Assembly (NCBI RefSeq): GCF_018069565.1 | Contig: NZ_JAGPNL010000002.1 | Coordinates: 186,001-250,000, forward strand | Source: Streptomyces tagetis | Lineage (GTDB): Bacteria; Actinomycetota; Actinomycetes; Streptomycetales; Streptomycetaceae | Direction of reading: 5' to 3' | DNA length: 64,000 nt | Part shown: positions 9,134 through 16,759 of the stretch, in pieces | How the letters are laid out: every line of letters starts with the position of its first letter | Numbering within the stretch: position 1 is the first letter of the stretch | Notes under the pieces: generated by a model | The model's database searches: none | What the model was told of the DNA's origin: nothing | What the model saw: the letters and a program-made list of their open reading frames with translations, nothing else | Position numbers and translations under genes: made by a program

Positions 9134-10635
9134 TGCGCACCGTCGCCGACGACCTCGCCGCACACGCGGCCCGCCACCCGGCCCGCATCGCCCTGGAGAC
9201 CCCCGCGGGGCACGTCACGTACGGCCGCCTCGCCGCACGCACCGATGAGCTGACCCGCCTGCTGGGCGACCACGGGGCCGGGCCGGAGACGGTGTGCGCC
9301 ATCGCCCTCGAGCACGGCGCCGACGCGGTGGCCGCCATCGCCGCGGTCCTGCGCCGCGGAGCAGCCTTCCTCACCCTCGACGTGACCCAGCCCCGCGACC
9401 GGCTCGCCGCCTTCGTCCGCAGCGCGGGCACCCGACTGCTGCTGACCACCTCCGCGCACCTCCGCGCCCTGGACCCGGACCCGGGCCTGCGGACGGTCCC
9501 GCTGGACGGCCCCGTCACCCCGCCAAAGACGCCCGCGACACCGCCCGCCCGGGTCGATCCGCACGCCCTGGCCTACGTCAGCCACACCTCGGGCAGCACC
9601 GGTGAACCCAGCCCCGTCCTCGTCGAGCACCACGCCCTCGACGCCTACCTGCGCGACACCGCCCGCGCCTTCGGCCTCGGCCCGGACACCGTCGCCCTCC
9701 AGACGGCCCCGCTCGGCTACGACGCCTCCATCCGGGACACCTTCGCCCCGCTGCTCGCCGGAGGACGACTGGTGATCGTGGAACGCTCCCGGCTGCTGCG
9801 GCCCGCCGACTTCGCCGACACCGTGCGCGCACACCGGGTGACCGCACTGCTCAGCACCACCCCGTCCTTCCTGGCCCACCTGGCCGGCCAACCGGAGCTG
9901 CCCGACCCGCTGGCCGGCGTCACCCTGGTCGCCTCCAGCGGCGAATCCCTGCGCCCCTTCCTGGCCGCCGGCGGACGGCGGGTGGTCCCGGGCACGCTCG
10001 TCAACCAGTACGGCCCGACCGAGTGCACCATGACCACCACCCGTCACCGCGTCCCCGCCGAGCCCGACGCGGCAGCGGACCTGGTCGGAGCACCCCGCCC
10101 CGGCACGGTCGTCCGCGTGCTCGACGCCGGCCTCGCGCCCGTACCCGACGGCACCGTGGGCGAGGTGTACATCGGCGGGGCCGGTGTCGCCCGGGGCTAC
10201 GGCGGGCGCCCGGACCGCACCGCCGAGTGCTTCCTGCCCGACCCCTACGGTCCGCCGGGCGCCCGCCTCTACCGCACCGGCGACCTCGGACGCTGGGGCC
10301 CGCGGGGCCTGACCTACGCCGGGCGCACCGACCGGCAGGTCAAGATCCGCGGCTACCGTGTGGACCCCGCCGAGATCGAGGGCGCCCTGCTCGCCCACCC
10401 CCTCGTCAGCGGCGCCGTGGTCACCGCGCACACCGACGAGCGGGGACGCGCCTACCTCACGGCCCACGTCACCGGCGACCTGGCCACCACGAAGGACGCA
10501 CGACTGCGCGCCCACCTCGCCCGCTCGCTGCCGCCACACCTGATGCCCCGTCACTTCCAGCGCCACGACACGCTGCCCACCACCCGCAGCGGCAAGACGG
10601 ACCGCCGCCGACTGGTCGTAGGGAGCACCAAGTGA
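9133..10635 (+). CDS. Stand-alone NRPS adenylation domain
   Basis: 500 residues, a complete A domain with no carrier or condensation domain. Core motifs: A3 SHTSGSTGEPSPVLVEH (~150; the usual PKG is replaced by PSP), A4 GYDASIRD (~195) with the alpha-amino-binding Asp, A5 NQYGPTE (~290), A7 YRTGDL (~379), A8 GRTDRQVKIRGYRVDPAEIE, and A10 SGKTDRR (~485) with the catalytic Lys. It should activate an amino acid as AMP ester and load the carrier protein encoded at 11827. A pocket read by eye against GrsA gives roughly D-A-R-S-V-S-Q-M-T, which I cannot assign to a substrate. The start overlaps the LanB-like stop. The downstream junction is a tandem duplication. Confidence 0.93.
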   Translation: MRTVADDLAAHAARHPARIALETPAGHVTYGRLAARTDELTRLLGDHGAGPETVCAIALEHGADAVAAIAAVLRRGAAFLTLDVTQPRDRLAAFVRSAGTRLLLTTSAHLRALDPDPGLRTVPLDGPVTPPKTPATPPARVDPHALAYVSHTSGSTGEPSPVLVEHHALDAYLRDTARAFGLGPDTVALQTAPLGYDASIRDTFAPLLAGGRLVIVERSRLLRPADFADTVRAHRVTALLSTTPSFLAHLAGQPELPDPLAGVTLVASSGESLRPFLAAGGRRVVPGTLVNQYGPTECTMTTTRHRVPAEPDAAADLVGAPRPGTVVRVLDAGLAPVPDGTVGEVYIGGAGVARGYGGRPDRTAECFLPDPYGPPGARLYRTGDLGRWGPRGLTYAGRTDRQVKIRGYRVDPAEIEGALLAHPLVSGAVVTAHTDERGRAYLTAHVTGDLATTKDARLRAHLARSLPPHLMPRHFQRHDTLPTTRSGKTDRRRLVVGSTK

Positions 10636-10855
10636 CCGCCACCGGCGTGCGTCCGTCCTCGGCCGTTACCGGACCGGGTCCTGGTGACGGCGGTCTGTCG
10701 TCGGCTGGTTGTGGGGAGCGTCCGGTGACCGCCACCGGTGTGGGTCCGTCCCCGGCCGTCACCAGACCGGGCCCGGCGACGCTGATCCGCCGCCGGCTGG
10801 TTGTGGGGAGCGCCCGGTGACCGCCACCGGCGTGCGCCCGTCCACGGCCGGCACC
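10595..10855. repeat. Three tandem ~92/93-bp copies of the A-domain/PLP-enzyme gene junction
   Basis: The end of the A-domain gene (RRRLVVGS-stop) and the beginning of the next gene (GTGACCGCCACCGG) occur three times in tandem. The GTG codons fall at 10632, 10725 and 10817. The first spacing is 93 bp (in frame) and the second 92 bp (shifted). Copies differ by point changes, so the duplication is not fresh. Confidence 0.9.
10632..10820 (+). CDS. Small 62-codon ORF created by the junction repeat (doubtful gene)
   Basis: GTG at 10632 overlaps the A-domain stop (GTGA). The frame stays open through two repeat copies and ends in TGA overlapping the GTG of the PLP enzyme (again GTGA). The product would be about 62 residues, Pro/Gly/Val-rich with one Cys, ending RRRLVVGSAR, a copy of the A-domain end RRRLVVGSTK. 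It resembles no family I know. It may only preserve translational coupling across the repeat. A role as a short peptide substrate is possible but unsupported. Confidence 0.35.
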   Translation: MTATGVRPSSAVTGPGPGDGGLSSAGCGERPVTATGVGPSPAVTRPGPATLIRRRLVVGSAR

Positions 10856-11830
10856 ACGCCCGGCCCCGCCGACGTCGCCGAGGCCGCCGCCCGCATCGCC
10901 CCCCACGTCCGCCGTACGCCCCTGCTGAGCGGACCGGTCCCGGCGGCGCACGGCACGGAAGTGCTGCTCAAGGCCGAACACCTCCAGCACGCAGGTTCGT
11001 TCAAGATCCGCGGAGCCGCCAACGCCCTCCTGGCGCTCCGGGCCGAGCGGGTCGTCACCGGCTCGTCCGGCAACCACGGCATCGCCCTCGCCCGGCTCGC
11101 CCACACCCTCGGCGTCCGCCTGACCGTCGTCCTCGCGGCGGGCGCGGACCCCGCCAAGACCGCCGCCATCCGCGCGTCGGGCGCCCGGACCGTCCGGGTC
11201 GGCGGGGGAGTGGCCGAGCGGGACGAACACGCCGGCGCGCTCGCGCGGGAGACCGGCGCCACCCTCGTGCCCTCCTCGGACCACCGCCTGGTGGTCGCCG
11301 GCCAGGGCACGGTGGGCGCCGAGGTCATCGCCGACGCCCCCGAGACCGAGACGGTCTACGTCCCGACCGGCGGCGGCGGCCTCCTCGCCGGCGTCTGCCT
11401 CGCGGCAGCGGACCGTCCGGTCCGGATCGTCGGCGTCGAACCGGACCGGGGCCCCCGCTACGCCCGCTCCCTGGCCGCCGGGCACCCGGTGCAGGTGCCG
11501 CCCTGCGCCACCGTCGCCGACGGCCTGCGCGGCCAGCGGCCGGGACGCGTCCCCTACCCGATCATCCGTGACCGCGTCGACGACCTGATCGCCGTGGGCG
11601 ACGACGAGATCCTCGCCGCCCTCGCCCTGCTGCGCCGCCTCGGCGTCGACGCCGAGCCCAGCGGAGCCGTCGCACTGGCCGGAGCCGTGCGCGCCGGCCG
11701 CCGCGAGCGGGCCGTGGCCGTCGTCTCCGGCGGCAACACACCCGCCCGCCTGCACGTCCTGCACCACACGAGCACCGCCGACCCCACGGAAAACACCGTG
11801 GCACCCACCACCGAGGAGTACGCGTCATGA
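10817..11830 (+). CDS. Fold-type II PLP enzyme (threonine/serine ammonia-lyase-like)
   Basis: 337 residues. The PLP lysine is Lys63 in HAGSFKIRGAANALL. SSGNHGIALARLA binds substrate carboxylate, PTGGGGLLAG binds the PLP phosphate, and VSGGN closes the active site. This places it with threonine dehydratases, serine racemases and related lyases. The reaction here could be deamination, racemisation or beta-replacement. No regulatory ACT domain is present. GTG at 10817 is the third repeat copy of the start context. The stop overlaps the carrier-protein ATG (ATGA). In this operon it may supply or edit the amino acid activated by the A domain, which is inference. Confidence 0.88.
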   Translation: MTATGVRPSTAGTTPGPADVAEAAARIAPHVRRTPLLSGPVPAAHGTEVLLKAEHLQHAGSFKIRGAANALLALRAERVVTGSSGNHGIALARLAHTLGVRLTVVLAAGADPAKTAAIRASGARTVRVGGGVAERDEHAGALARETGATLVPSSDHRLVVAGQGTVGAEVIADAPETETVYVPTGGGGLLAGVCLAAADRPVRIVGVEPDRGPRYARSLAAGHPVQVPPCATVADGLRGQRPGRVPYPIIRDRVDDLIAVGDDEILAALALLRRLGVDAEPSGAVALAGAVRAGRRERAVAVVSGGNTPARLHVLHHTSTADPTENTVAPTTEEYAS

Positions 11831-12081
11831 CCGAGAACGCCGCCACCGCCACCCGTACCGCCGACCTGCTGGTCGACATCTTCCGCGAGGTGCTCGGCCT
11901 GCCCGACCTGACCGAGGACACCGACTTCTACGAGGCGGGCGGCGACTCGCTCACCGCCTTCCAGATCACCGGCCGCCTGGAGGAGATCCTCGGCGAGCAG
12001 GTGCCGGTCTCCCTGGTCTTCGCCTACCCCACGCCACGGGACCTGGCCGAGGTCGTCGACACCGACTACGGCCGCCCCTGA
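11827..12081 (+). CDS. Acyl/peptidyl carrier protein
   Basis: 84 residues with FYEAGGDSLTAFQITGRLEE; Ser41 in GGDSL is the phosphopantetheine site. The four-helix carrier fold is otherwise typical (LLVDIFREVLGL at the start, VFAYPTPRDLAEVV at the end). It is a free-standing carrier. The obvious loading partner is the adenylation protein encoded upstream, and the obvious activator is the PPTase at 5542-6321. ATG overlaps the PLP-enzyme stop. Confidence 0.93.
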   Translation: MTENAATATRTADLLVDIFREVLGLPDLTEDTDFYEAGGDSLTAFQITGRLEEILGEQVPVSLVFAYPTPRDLAEVVDTDYGRP

Positions 12082-12194
12082 CCCCACGGCTCCCCCCGCG
12101 CACCCACCCGTCCCCGACGCCGGCGCGAGGCACCCGCACCGGGACCGGGAGGCGGGTGCGGGCCGCCGCCCCCCGTACGCCCGCCGCCCGGCGG

Positions 12195-12345
12195 CCATTC
12201 CACCCGCCCGGCACGTTTCGTGCCCCCTGCCCGTCCGCTCCCGGCGCGTTTCCTATTGCCTGCCCGTCCGCCCCCGGCACCTTTCGTGCCCCCGGCCCGT
12301 CTGCCCGCCCGGCACGCCTCGTGCCCCCGCCCGTCCGCCCCCGCG
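12195..12345. repeat. Imperfect 33-bp repeats carrying GGCAC-N5-GTGCC hairpins
   Basis: Between the carrier-protein gene and the second LanB-like gene a ~33-bp unit recurs about four times (starts of the GGC core at 12210, 12243, 12276, 12311). Three copies contain GGCAC-N5-GTGCC (GGCACGTTTCGTGCC, GGCACCTTTCGTGCC, GGCACGCCTCGTGCC); the second copy is degenerate. The period is mostly a multiple of three, so all frames look repetitive. It could be an operator array, an attenuator or simple expansion. Confidence 0.85.
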
Positions 12346-12365
12346 CTCGCAAGGAGAGCCCTGCC

Positions 12366-14648
12366 ATGCCCGAAGACCTCCTGCCGTCACTCGGCCGCTG
12401 GCGCCTGTGGGAGCAGTTCGCCCTGCGCGGCCCCGGCTTCCCCGCCGACGGCGTGCTGCGCCTGGCCCCGCCCGGACTGGCCGAGGCCGCCGACAAGTTC
12501 GACGCGGACGCCCCCCTCGACGGCGCCCGCTGGGAGGACTTCTCCCGGCTCTTCGCCGATGCCGCCGTGGAGAGCGCGCACACCCTCCAGGACATCGCCC
12601 GCATGCCGTCCTTCCGGGAGGCCGTGGCCTGGCAGAACCGCCCGGTGCTCACCTCGGGCATCGCGCCGTTCCTGCGCTGGACGCCGGGCGTGGACAAGCG
12701 CAGCAGCATGCCCCGCCAGCGCGAGGAACTGGTCGCCCACTACTGGCAGCGGTTCTGCGTGAAGAACGACACCATCGGCTTCTTCGGACCCGTCGGCTGG
12801 GGCCGCTGGGACGCCGAGACGTCCGGTGCCGCCCTCCGCACGGGGTCCGGTCTGGTCGCCGAGTCCACCGTCTACTGGGCGAGCTGGGGCATCGACGCGC
12901 TCGCCGGAACGCTGGACGCCGACCCCGGCCTGCGGGAGTGGATCGCCCCCCGCCGGGTGCCCTTCGTCACGGTGGACGGCCGGCAGGTCCGCGTACCCGG
13001 CAGGCGGCCGGTGACGGTCCCCGCCGAGACCGCGGCCGTCCTCGCCCTCTGCGACGGCGTCCGCCCGGCACGGGCGATCACCGCCGCCCTCCCGGACCTC
13101 GACGTGCCCTCCGTACTCGCCGGCCTGGTCGCCCGACGCTGGGTGACCTGGCGCCTGGAGGTCCCCGCGGGTACGCACCCGGACCGGTACCTGCGGAGCT
13201 GGCTGGAGACCGTCGGCGCACCCGGACCGCGCCGTCGGGGCCTCGCCGCGCTGGACCGACTGGAGGAGGGGCGCGCGGCGGTGGCGGACGCCCGCGACGT
13301 GGACGCGCTGGTCGGCGCGATGACCGATCTGGAGCGGGACTTCACCGAGCTGACCGACACCGCCGCCGTACGGGAGAAGTCCGCGTCGACCGCGCCGTGC
13401 CGGGCGCTGGTCTACCACGACTCCCGGCGCTCCGCGACGGCCCGCCTCGGCCCCGAGGTGCTGGAGGCGCTGCGTCCGCTGCGGCTGCTGATGGACAGCG
13501 CCGGATGGCTCACCTCACGGCTCGCCGCCGCGCTGCGGACCGGCATGCGTCCGGTGTACGAACGCCTCGCCGCCGAGGGCCCGGTCGACCTGGCCGCCTT
13601 CTGGTTCGCCTGCCTGCCGGTGCTGCACGGCCCCGTACGCGCCACCGCGGGCGAACTCCAGGAAGAGTTCACCGCCCTGTGGCGGCGCGTCCTCAAGGTC
13701 CCCGAGGGCGCCCGCCGCGTGGACGTCCGCTCCGCGGACATCGAGGCGGCGGTGCGGGAGGGGTTCCCCGGCGCGGGCGGCTGGACGGCGGCCCGCTACC
13801 TCAGCCCGGACATCATGATCGCCGCCGACGGCACCGAGGCGGTGGCCCGCGGCGACTTCACCCTCGTCCTCGGTGAACTCCACCTGGCCGCCAACACGCT
13901 GGGCGCCTCCCTCTTCACCCACCAGCACCCGGACGTCGGCGAACTGCTCCGTCTCACCGACCGCGACCACCCCGGCCCGCGCCTGCTGCCGCTGCTCCCC
14001 AAGGAGCACCGCGCCCGGCTGTCCACCCGGGTCCGGCACACCCTGATACGGCCCCAGGACTACCAGGTCGCCCTGACCGACTTCACCGCGGACCCCACCC
14101 GTCCCCGGTCCGTACGCAGCGCCGACACCGTCGTGGAGGAGGACGGTGGCGACCTCGTCGTCCGGCTCCCGGACGGCGCGAGATTTCCGGTCACGGACGT
14201 CTTCTCGCACGTCCTGACCACCCTGTCGATGGATCTCTTCCGGCTCCTGCCACCGGAGGACCACACTCCGCGCGTCACCATCGACCGCATGACCGTGGCC
14301 CGCGAGACCTGGCGACTGCCCGCGGCGGGGGCCGGCTTCGCCGACGACAAGGACGAGGCCCGCCGCTTCGTCCGCGCCCGCCGCTGGCGTGCCCGACTCG
14401 GCCTGCCCCGTTACGTCTTCGTCGTCTCGCCGACCGAGTCCCGCCCCTTCTACGTGGACTTCGACAGCCCCGTCTACGTCACCATCCTCGCCAAGGCGCT
14501 GCGCCGGCTGGCCCGCCGGGACCAACAGGGCATGGTCACGTTCACGGAGATGCTGCCCACCCCGGAGCAGACCTGGCTCCGGGACGACGCCGGACGCCGG
14601 TACACCTCGGAACTACGCTTCGTCGCGTTCGACACGTCAACGCACTGA
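12366..14648 (+). CDS. Small LanB-like enzyme 2 (lantibiotic dehydratase N-domain / PEARL-like)
   Basis: 760 residues, a paralogue of the product of 6809-9133 with the same architecture: WRLWEQFALRGPGFPADG, KRSSMPRQREELVAH, QRFCVKNDTIGFFGPVGW, YLSPDIMIAADG and PRYVFVVSPTESRPFYVDF. It lacks a recognisable elimination domain. Two segments are almost identical at DNA level to the first copy (12416-12500 and about 12656-12811) while the rest is clearly diverged. Ribosome site AAGGAG precedes the ATG at 12366. It lies 284 bp after the carrier gene, beyond the 33-bp repeats, so it may have its own regulation. Two copies suggest two sequential additions or two substrates, which is inference. Confidence 0.85.
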   Translation: MPEDLLPSLGRWRLWEQFALRGPGFPADGVLRLAPPGLAEAADKFDADAPLDGARWEDFSRLFADAAVESAHTLQDIARMPSFREAVAWQNRPVLTSGIAPFLRWTPGVDKRSSMPRQREELVAHYWQRFCVKNDTIGFFGPVGWGRWDAETSGAALRTGSGLVAESTVYWASWGIDALAGTLDADPGLREWIAPRRVPFVTVDGRQVRVPGRRPVTVPAETAAVLALCDGVRPARAITAALPDLDVPSVLAGLVARRWVTWRLEVPAGTHPDRYLRSWLETVGAPGPRRRGLAALDRLEEGRAAVADARDVDALVGAMTDLERDFTELTDTAAVREKSASTAPCRALVYHDSRRSATARLGPEVLEALRPLRLLMDSAGWLTSRLAAALRTGMRPVYERLAAEGPVDLAAFWFACLPVLHGPVRATAGELQEEFTALWRRVLKVPEGARRVDVRSADIEAAVREGFPGAGGWTAARYLSPDIMIAADGTEAVARGDFTLVLGELHLAANTLGASLFTHQHPDVGELLRLTDRDHPGPRLLPLLPKEHRARLSTRVRHTLIRPQDYQVALTDFTADPTRPRSVRSADTVVEEDGGDLVVRLPDGARFPVTDVFSHVLTTLSMDLFRLLPPEDHTPRVTIDRMTVARETWRLPAAGAGFADDKDEARRFVRARRWRARLGLPRYVFVVSPTESRPFYVDFDSPVYVTILAKALRRLARRDQQGMVTFTEMLPTPEQTWLRDDAGRRYTSELRFVAFDTSTH

Positions 14649-14696
14649 CCGGAAGGCCCCTGGGGAGGGCACGCCGGTGCGGAGGGAGCCCCCTGG

Positions 14697-15404
14697 TCAC
14701 GCCTCGTGCGGCGGCCGGGGCCGCGCCGGTCCGGGAGTGACGAACACCGCGAGGCAGCGGAACTCGCCACTCGCTCCCTCCAACCGGCTGTACGGACGCC
14801 AGGCGAGCGTGTAGGCGCCCCGTAGCACTCGGGTGTTGCCGGGGAAGGAACCGCCCGCCCACAGCAAGGTGCCGCTCAGTTCGCGGCCGTGGTGGATGCG
14901 GAACTCCTCGTCCCTGGTGGGCGTACCGCGTTGCCTGGGGCGCCACAGGGCCGCCTCGTTGGTGATGAGCAGGGCCAGCCCGTTCTGGTCCTCACGGTCG
15001 CAGAAGCGTTCCAGCCTTCCCACGTCCCGCAGGAAGTCCCTGCGCGCGAGGTCCGGCGCGTTGTGCCCGCGCAAGGCGTACTCCTCGGGAGGCGTCCCCG
15101 CCGTACCCGACCACTTCCGGGTGACGTACTTGAATTCGATCGCCGTACGCCCCGCCGGCCCCAGGCACAGCAGGTCCAGGTACTCCGAGGCGCCGCTCCC
15201 GCGCACCGGGAGCTCGAGACGGCACCTGACCTCCGGCGCGACCTCGCCCACCGCGAGGGCGAAACCGTGCTGGAGATCGGCCTCGGAGTGGAACACCGGC
15301 CGCCGCGCGCGGAGACACGCCAGGACTTCGTCCAGCGCAGCGCCACCCGCGATCGTCTCCGGGCAGACGGGCGGGGGCGGGGGTATGGGTATCGACGTGG
15401 CCAC
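14697..15404 (-). CDS. PD-(D/E)XK nuclease-like protein of unknown role
   Basis: About 235 residues. EYLDLLCLGPAGRTAIEFKYVTRKW contains a D...ExK arrangement like the PD-(D/E)XK nuclease core, preceded by a helix with FHSEADLQHGF. The second half (GRLERFCDREDQNGLALLITNEAALW, FRIHHGRELSGTLLWAGG) resembles a family of uncharacterised actinobacterial proteins I recall only as hypothetical. The GTG start at 15404 is the best choice (VATSIPIPPPPPV); the frame is open upstream without a ribosome site. It is convergent with the LanB-like operon and is probably not part of it. A restriction- or repair-like function is possible but not shown. Confidence 0.65.
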   Translation of the reverse strand: MATSIPIPPPPPVCPETIAGGAALDEVLACLRARRPVFHSEADLQHGFALAVGEVAPEVRCRLELPVRGSGASEYLDLLCLGPAGRTAIEFKYVTRKWSGTAGTPPEEYALRGHNAPDLARRDFLRDVGRLERFCDREDQNGLALLITNEAALWRPRQRGTPTRDEEFRIHHGRELSGTLLWAGGSFPGNTRVLRGAYTLAWRPYSRLEGASGEFRCLAVFVTPGPARPRPPHEA

Positions 15405-15478
15405 GCCGCCATTGAAGACGGTAGTGCCTGCCCTTGTCAGCGGCCGGAAGGGGGCAGGGCTTCGCCGGGCCCCCGGGG

Positions 15479-15649
15479 TCAGCCGTCCGGACGGAGCAGA
15501 CCGCGCTCGTAGGCCCTGGCCAGCCGCTGGGGGACGAGGTACGGCACACCGTCCACGGTGACCGTCACCAACTGGGGCGTCGCGGCCTTCCACTGCGCGC
15601 GACGGTGCCGGGTGTTGCTGCGCGACATCTTGCGTTTGGGCACGGCCAT
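15479..15649 (-). CDS. rpmF: Ribosomal protein bL32, cysteine-free paralogue
   Basis: 56 residues beginning [21 protein letters not shown], unmistakably bL32. The zinc-binding Cys residues of the C+ form are absent, and the region where they would occur reads [17 protein letters not shown]. Cysteine-free paralogues replace the zinc-containing protein in ribosomes when zinc is scarce, and in Streptomyces several are under Zur control. GGAGG lies just before the ATG at 15649, and a Zur-like palindrome lies about 45-60 nt further upstream. Confidence 0.95.
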   Translation of the reverse strand: MAVPKRKMSRSNTRHRRAQWKAATPQLVTVTVDGVPYLVPQRLARAYERGLLRPDG

Positions 15650-15691
15650 GAGGACCTCCGGACGTGATCGGTGATGGAAGGGAAACGATAC

Positions 15692-15710
15692 ATGAAAATG
15701 GATGTCATTA
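15692..15710. promoter_or_regulatory. Probable Zur box upstream of rpmF
   Basis: ATGAAAATGGATGTCATTA is an A/T-rich imperfect palindrome resembling the actinomycete Zur operator (TGAAAATNATTTTCA type). It sits about 45 bp upstream of the start of a cysteine-free bL32 gene, the classic Zur target, and stands out in otherwise GC-rich DNA. Confidence 0.65.
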
Positions 15711-15870
15711 GAATCTGGGTGGATCAAGTCACGGCGCGCGAGTCAGCACCACAGAGCCCCAAGTCGCCTTGCTCGTGATTGGGTTGAACCTTCCCCGCGA
15801 CGCAGTCGTTGTGTCTGCGAAAACCGTACGAGGGGCCGCCGGCCCGGCTCCGCCCGTGAAGGAGAGATAC

Positions 15871-16110
15871 ATGAAGGCGTGGCGTTCTCGTGTCGCTGCC
15901 GTTGTCGGGGCCGCGGCGGTCGCCGTCGTGCTGACCGGGGGCTCGGCGTCGGCCGCCACCGACCCCGACGGCTTCCACCATGCCGCCGGGTTCAGGGACC
16001 ACCACACGTGCCAGGTGGAGGGAACGGCGTACATGCAGGAGAACAGGCAGGGCTACACCGAGTTCCAGTGCCGCTGGAACAACGGCTACTGGGAGATGTG
16101 GGTCCGCTAG
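15871..16110 (+). CDS. Small secreted protein
   Basis: 79 residues. The N-terminus is a Sec signal peptide (MKAWRSRVAAVVGAAAVAVV, likely cleavage after SASA around residue 28). The mature ~50 residues contain two Cys (HTCQVEGTAYM and FQCRWNNGYWEMW) that could form a disulfide. It is rich in aromatic and His residues. Ribosome site AAGGAGAG precedes the ATG. I recognise no characterised family. It ends 29 nt before disordered accessory DNA. It is divergent from rpmF, with the Zur-like box about 160 bp upstream of its start. Confidence 0.7.
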   Translation: MKAWRSRVAAVVGAAAVAVVLTGGSASAATDPDGFHHAAGFRDHHTCQVEGTAYMQENRQGYTEFQCRWNNGYWEMWVR

Positions 16111-16285
16111 GAACTACCCGCGGTGGTGACCAACGGGCTTGAAGGAGGCCGCTGATCCAGACGGTTGTCGCGCGGAGATCGAGTCCTGCGAGGTAGCTCT
16201 CGGGCGACTTGAGGACCGGTGGGACATATCCGGGCTGAGGCAGCATCTCGACCCGCTGCTCAGGCGCCCTTTTCCCCGTGCCCCG

Positions 16286-16344
16286 ACAAAGCCGAGCTTC
16301 TTCGGGAAGTACGACACCAGGAGGTTCTTGGTCTGCTGGTGGTG
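16286..16344 (-). pseudogene. 3'-end remnant of an aldehyde dehydrogenase gene
   Basis: The minus strand encodes [19 protein letters not shown], nearly the same as the last residues of the intact aldehyde dehydrogenase at 23717-25240 ([20 protein letters not shown]). DNA identity is high but many differences are at third codon positions, so it looks like a relic of a diverged homologue rather than a recent copy. Nothing recognisable remains of the upstream part of the gene. Confidence 0.75.
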
Positions 16345-16759
16345 CGCGAGTGAGATAGCTGCTGACCTGCGGGAATGAAGGTGGCCTACTTGACGGTCGG
16401 CGGGCGCCTCGTCCGGCAGGCGATGCCTTGCCGGCCCGTACAGGACCTGTGCGGGATCAAGCCCTGGAGGTCTTCGCCCAGCGACGAGCCGCGCACACTG
16501 AGCTTTGGTTGTCTTCCCGCAGGCCAATGCGGACAGCACCCCGATCTCTCAGGGCAAGACGCTCTCAAAGCAGGAGACCCTGGATCTCCTCCTGGCATGC
16601 CCGGGGTGGCGTGATAGCGGGCGAACGCCGGTCTGACCGTGGCAATAGACCTGCTGCAACAGCTCAGGGAAAGTAGCTCATTGCGGCTGGCCTGCGCGAG
16701 GGGCGCCGACCTGGCGCAGGGGCGTCAGGCGTTGACGCTTCGGCAGAGGCTGATGTCCA

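Noticed and set aside
16375..16676. Short plus-strand frames left of the CRISPR array as cas gene remnants
   Set aside because: I compared them with Cas1, Cas2 and Cascade patterns from memory and saw no motif; no support for a cas origin.
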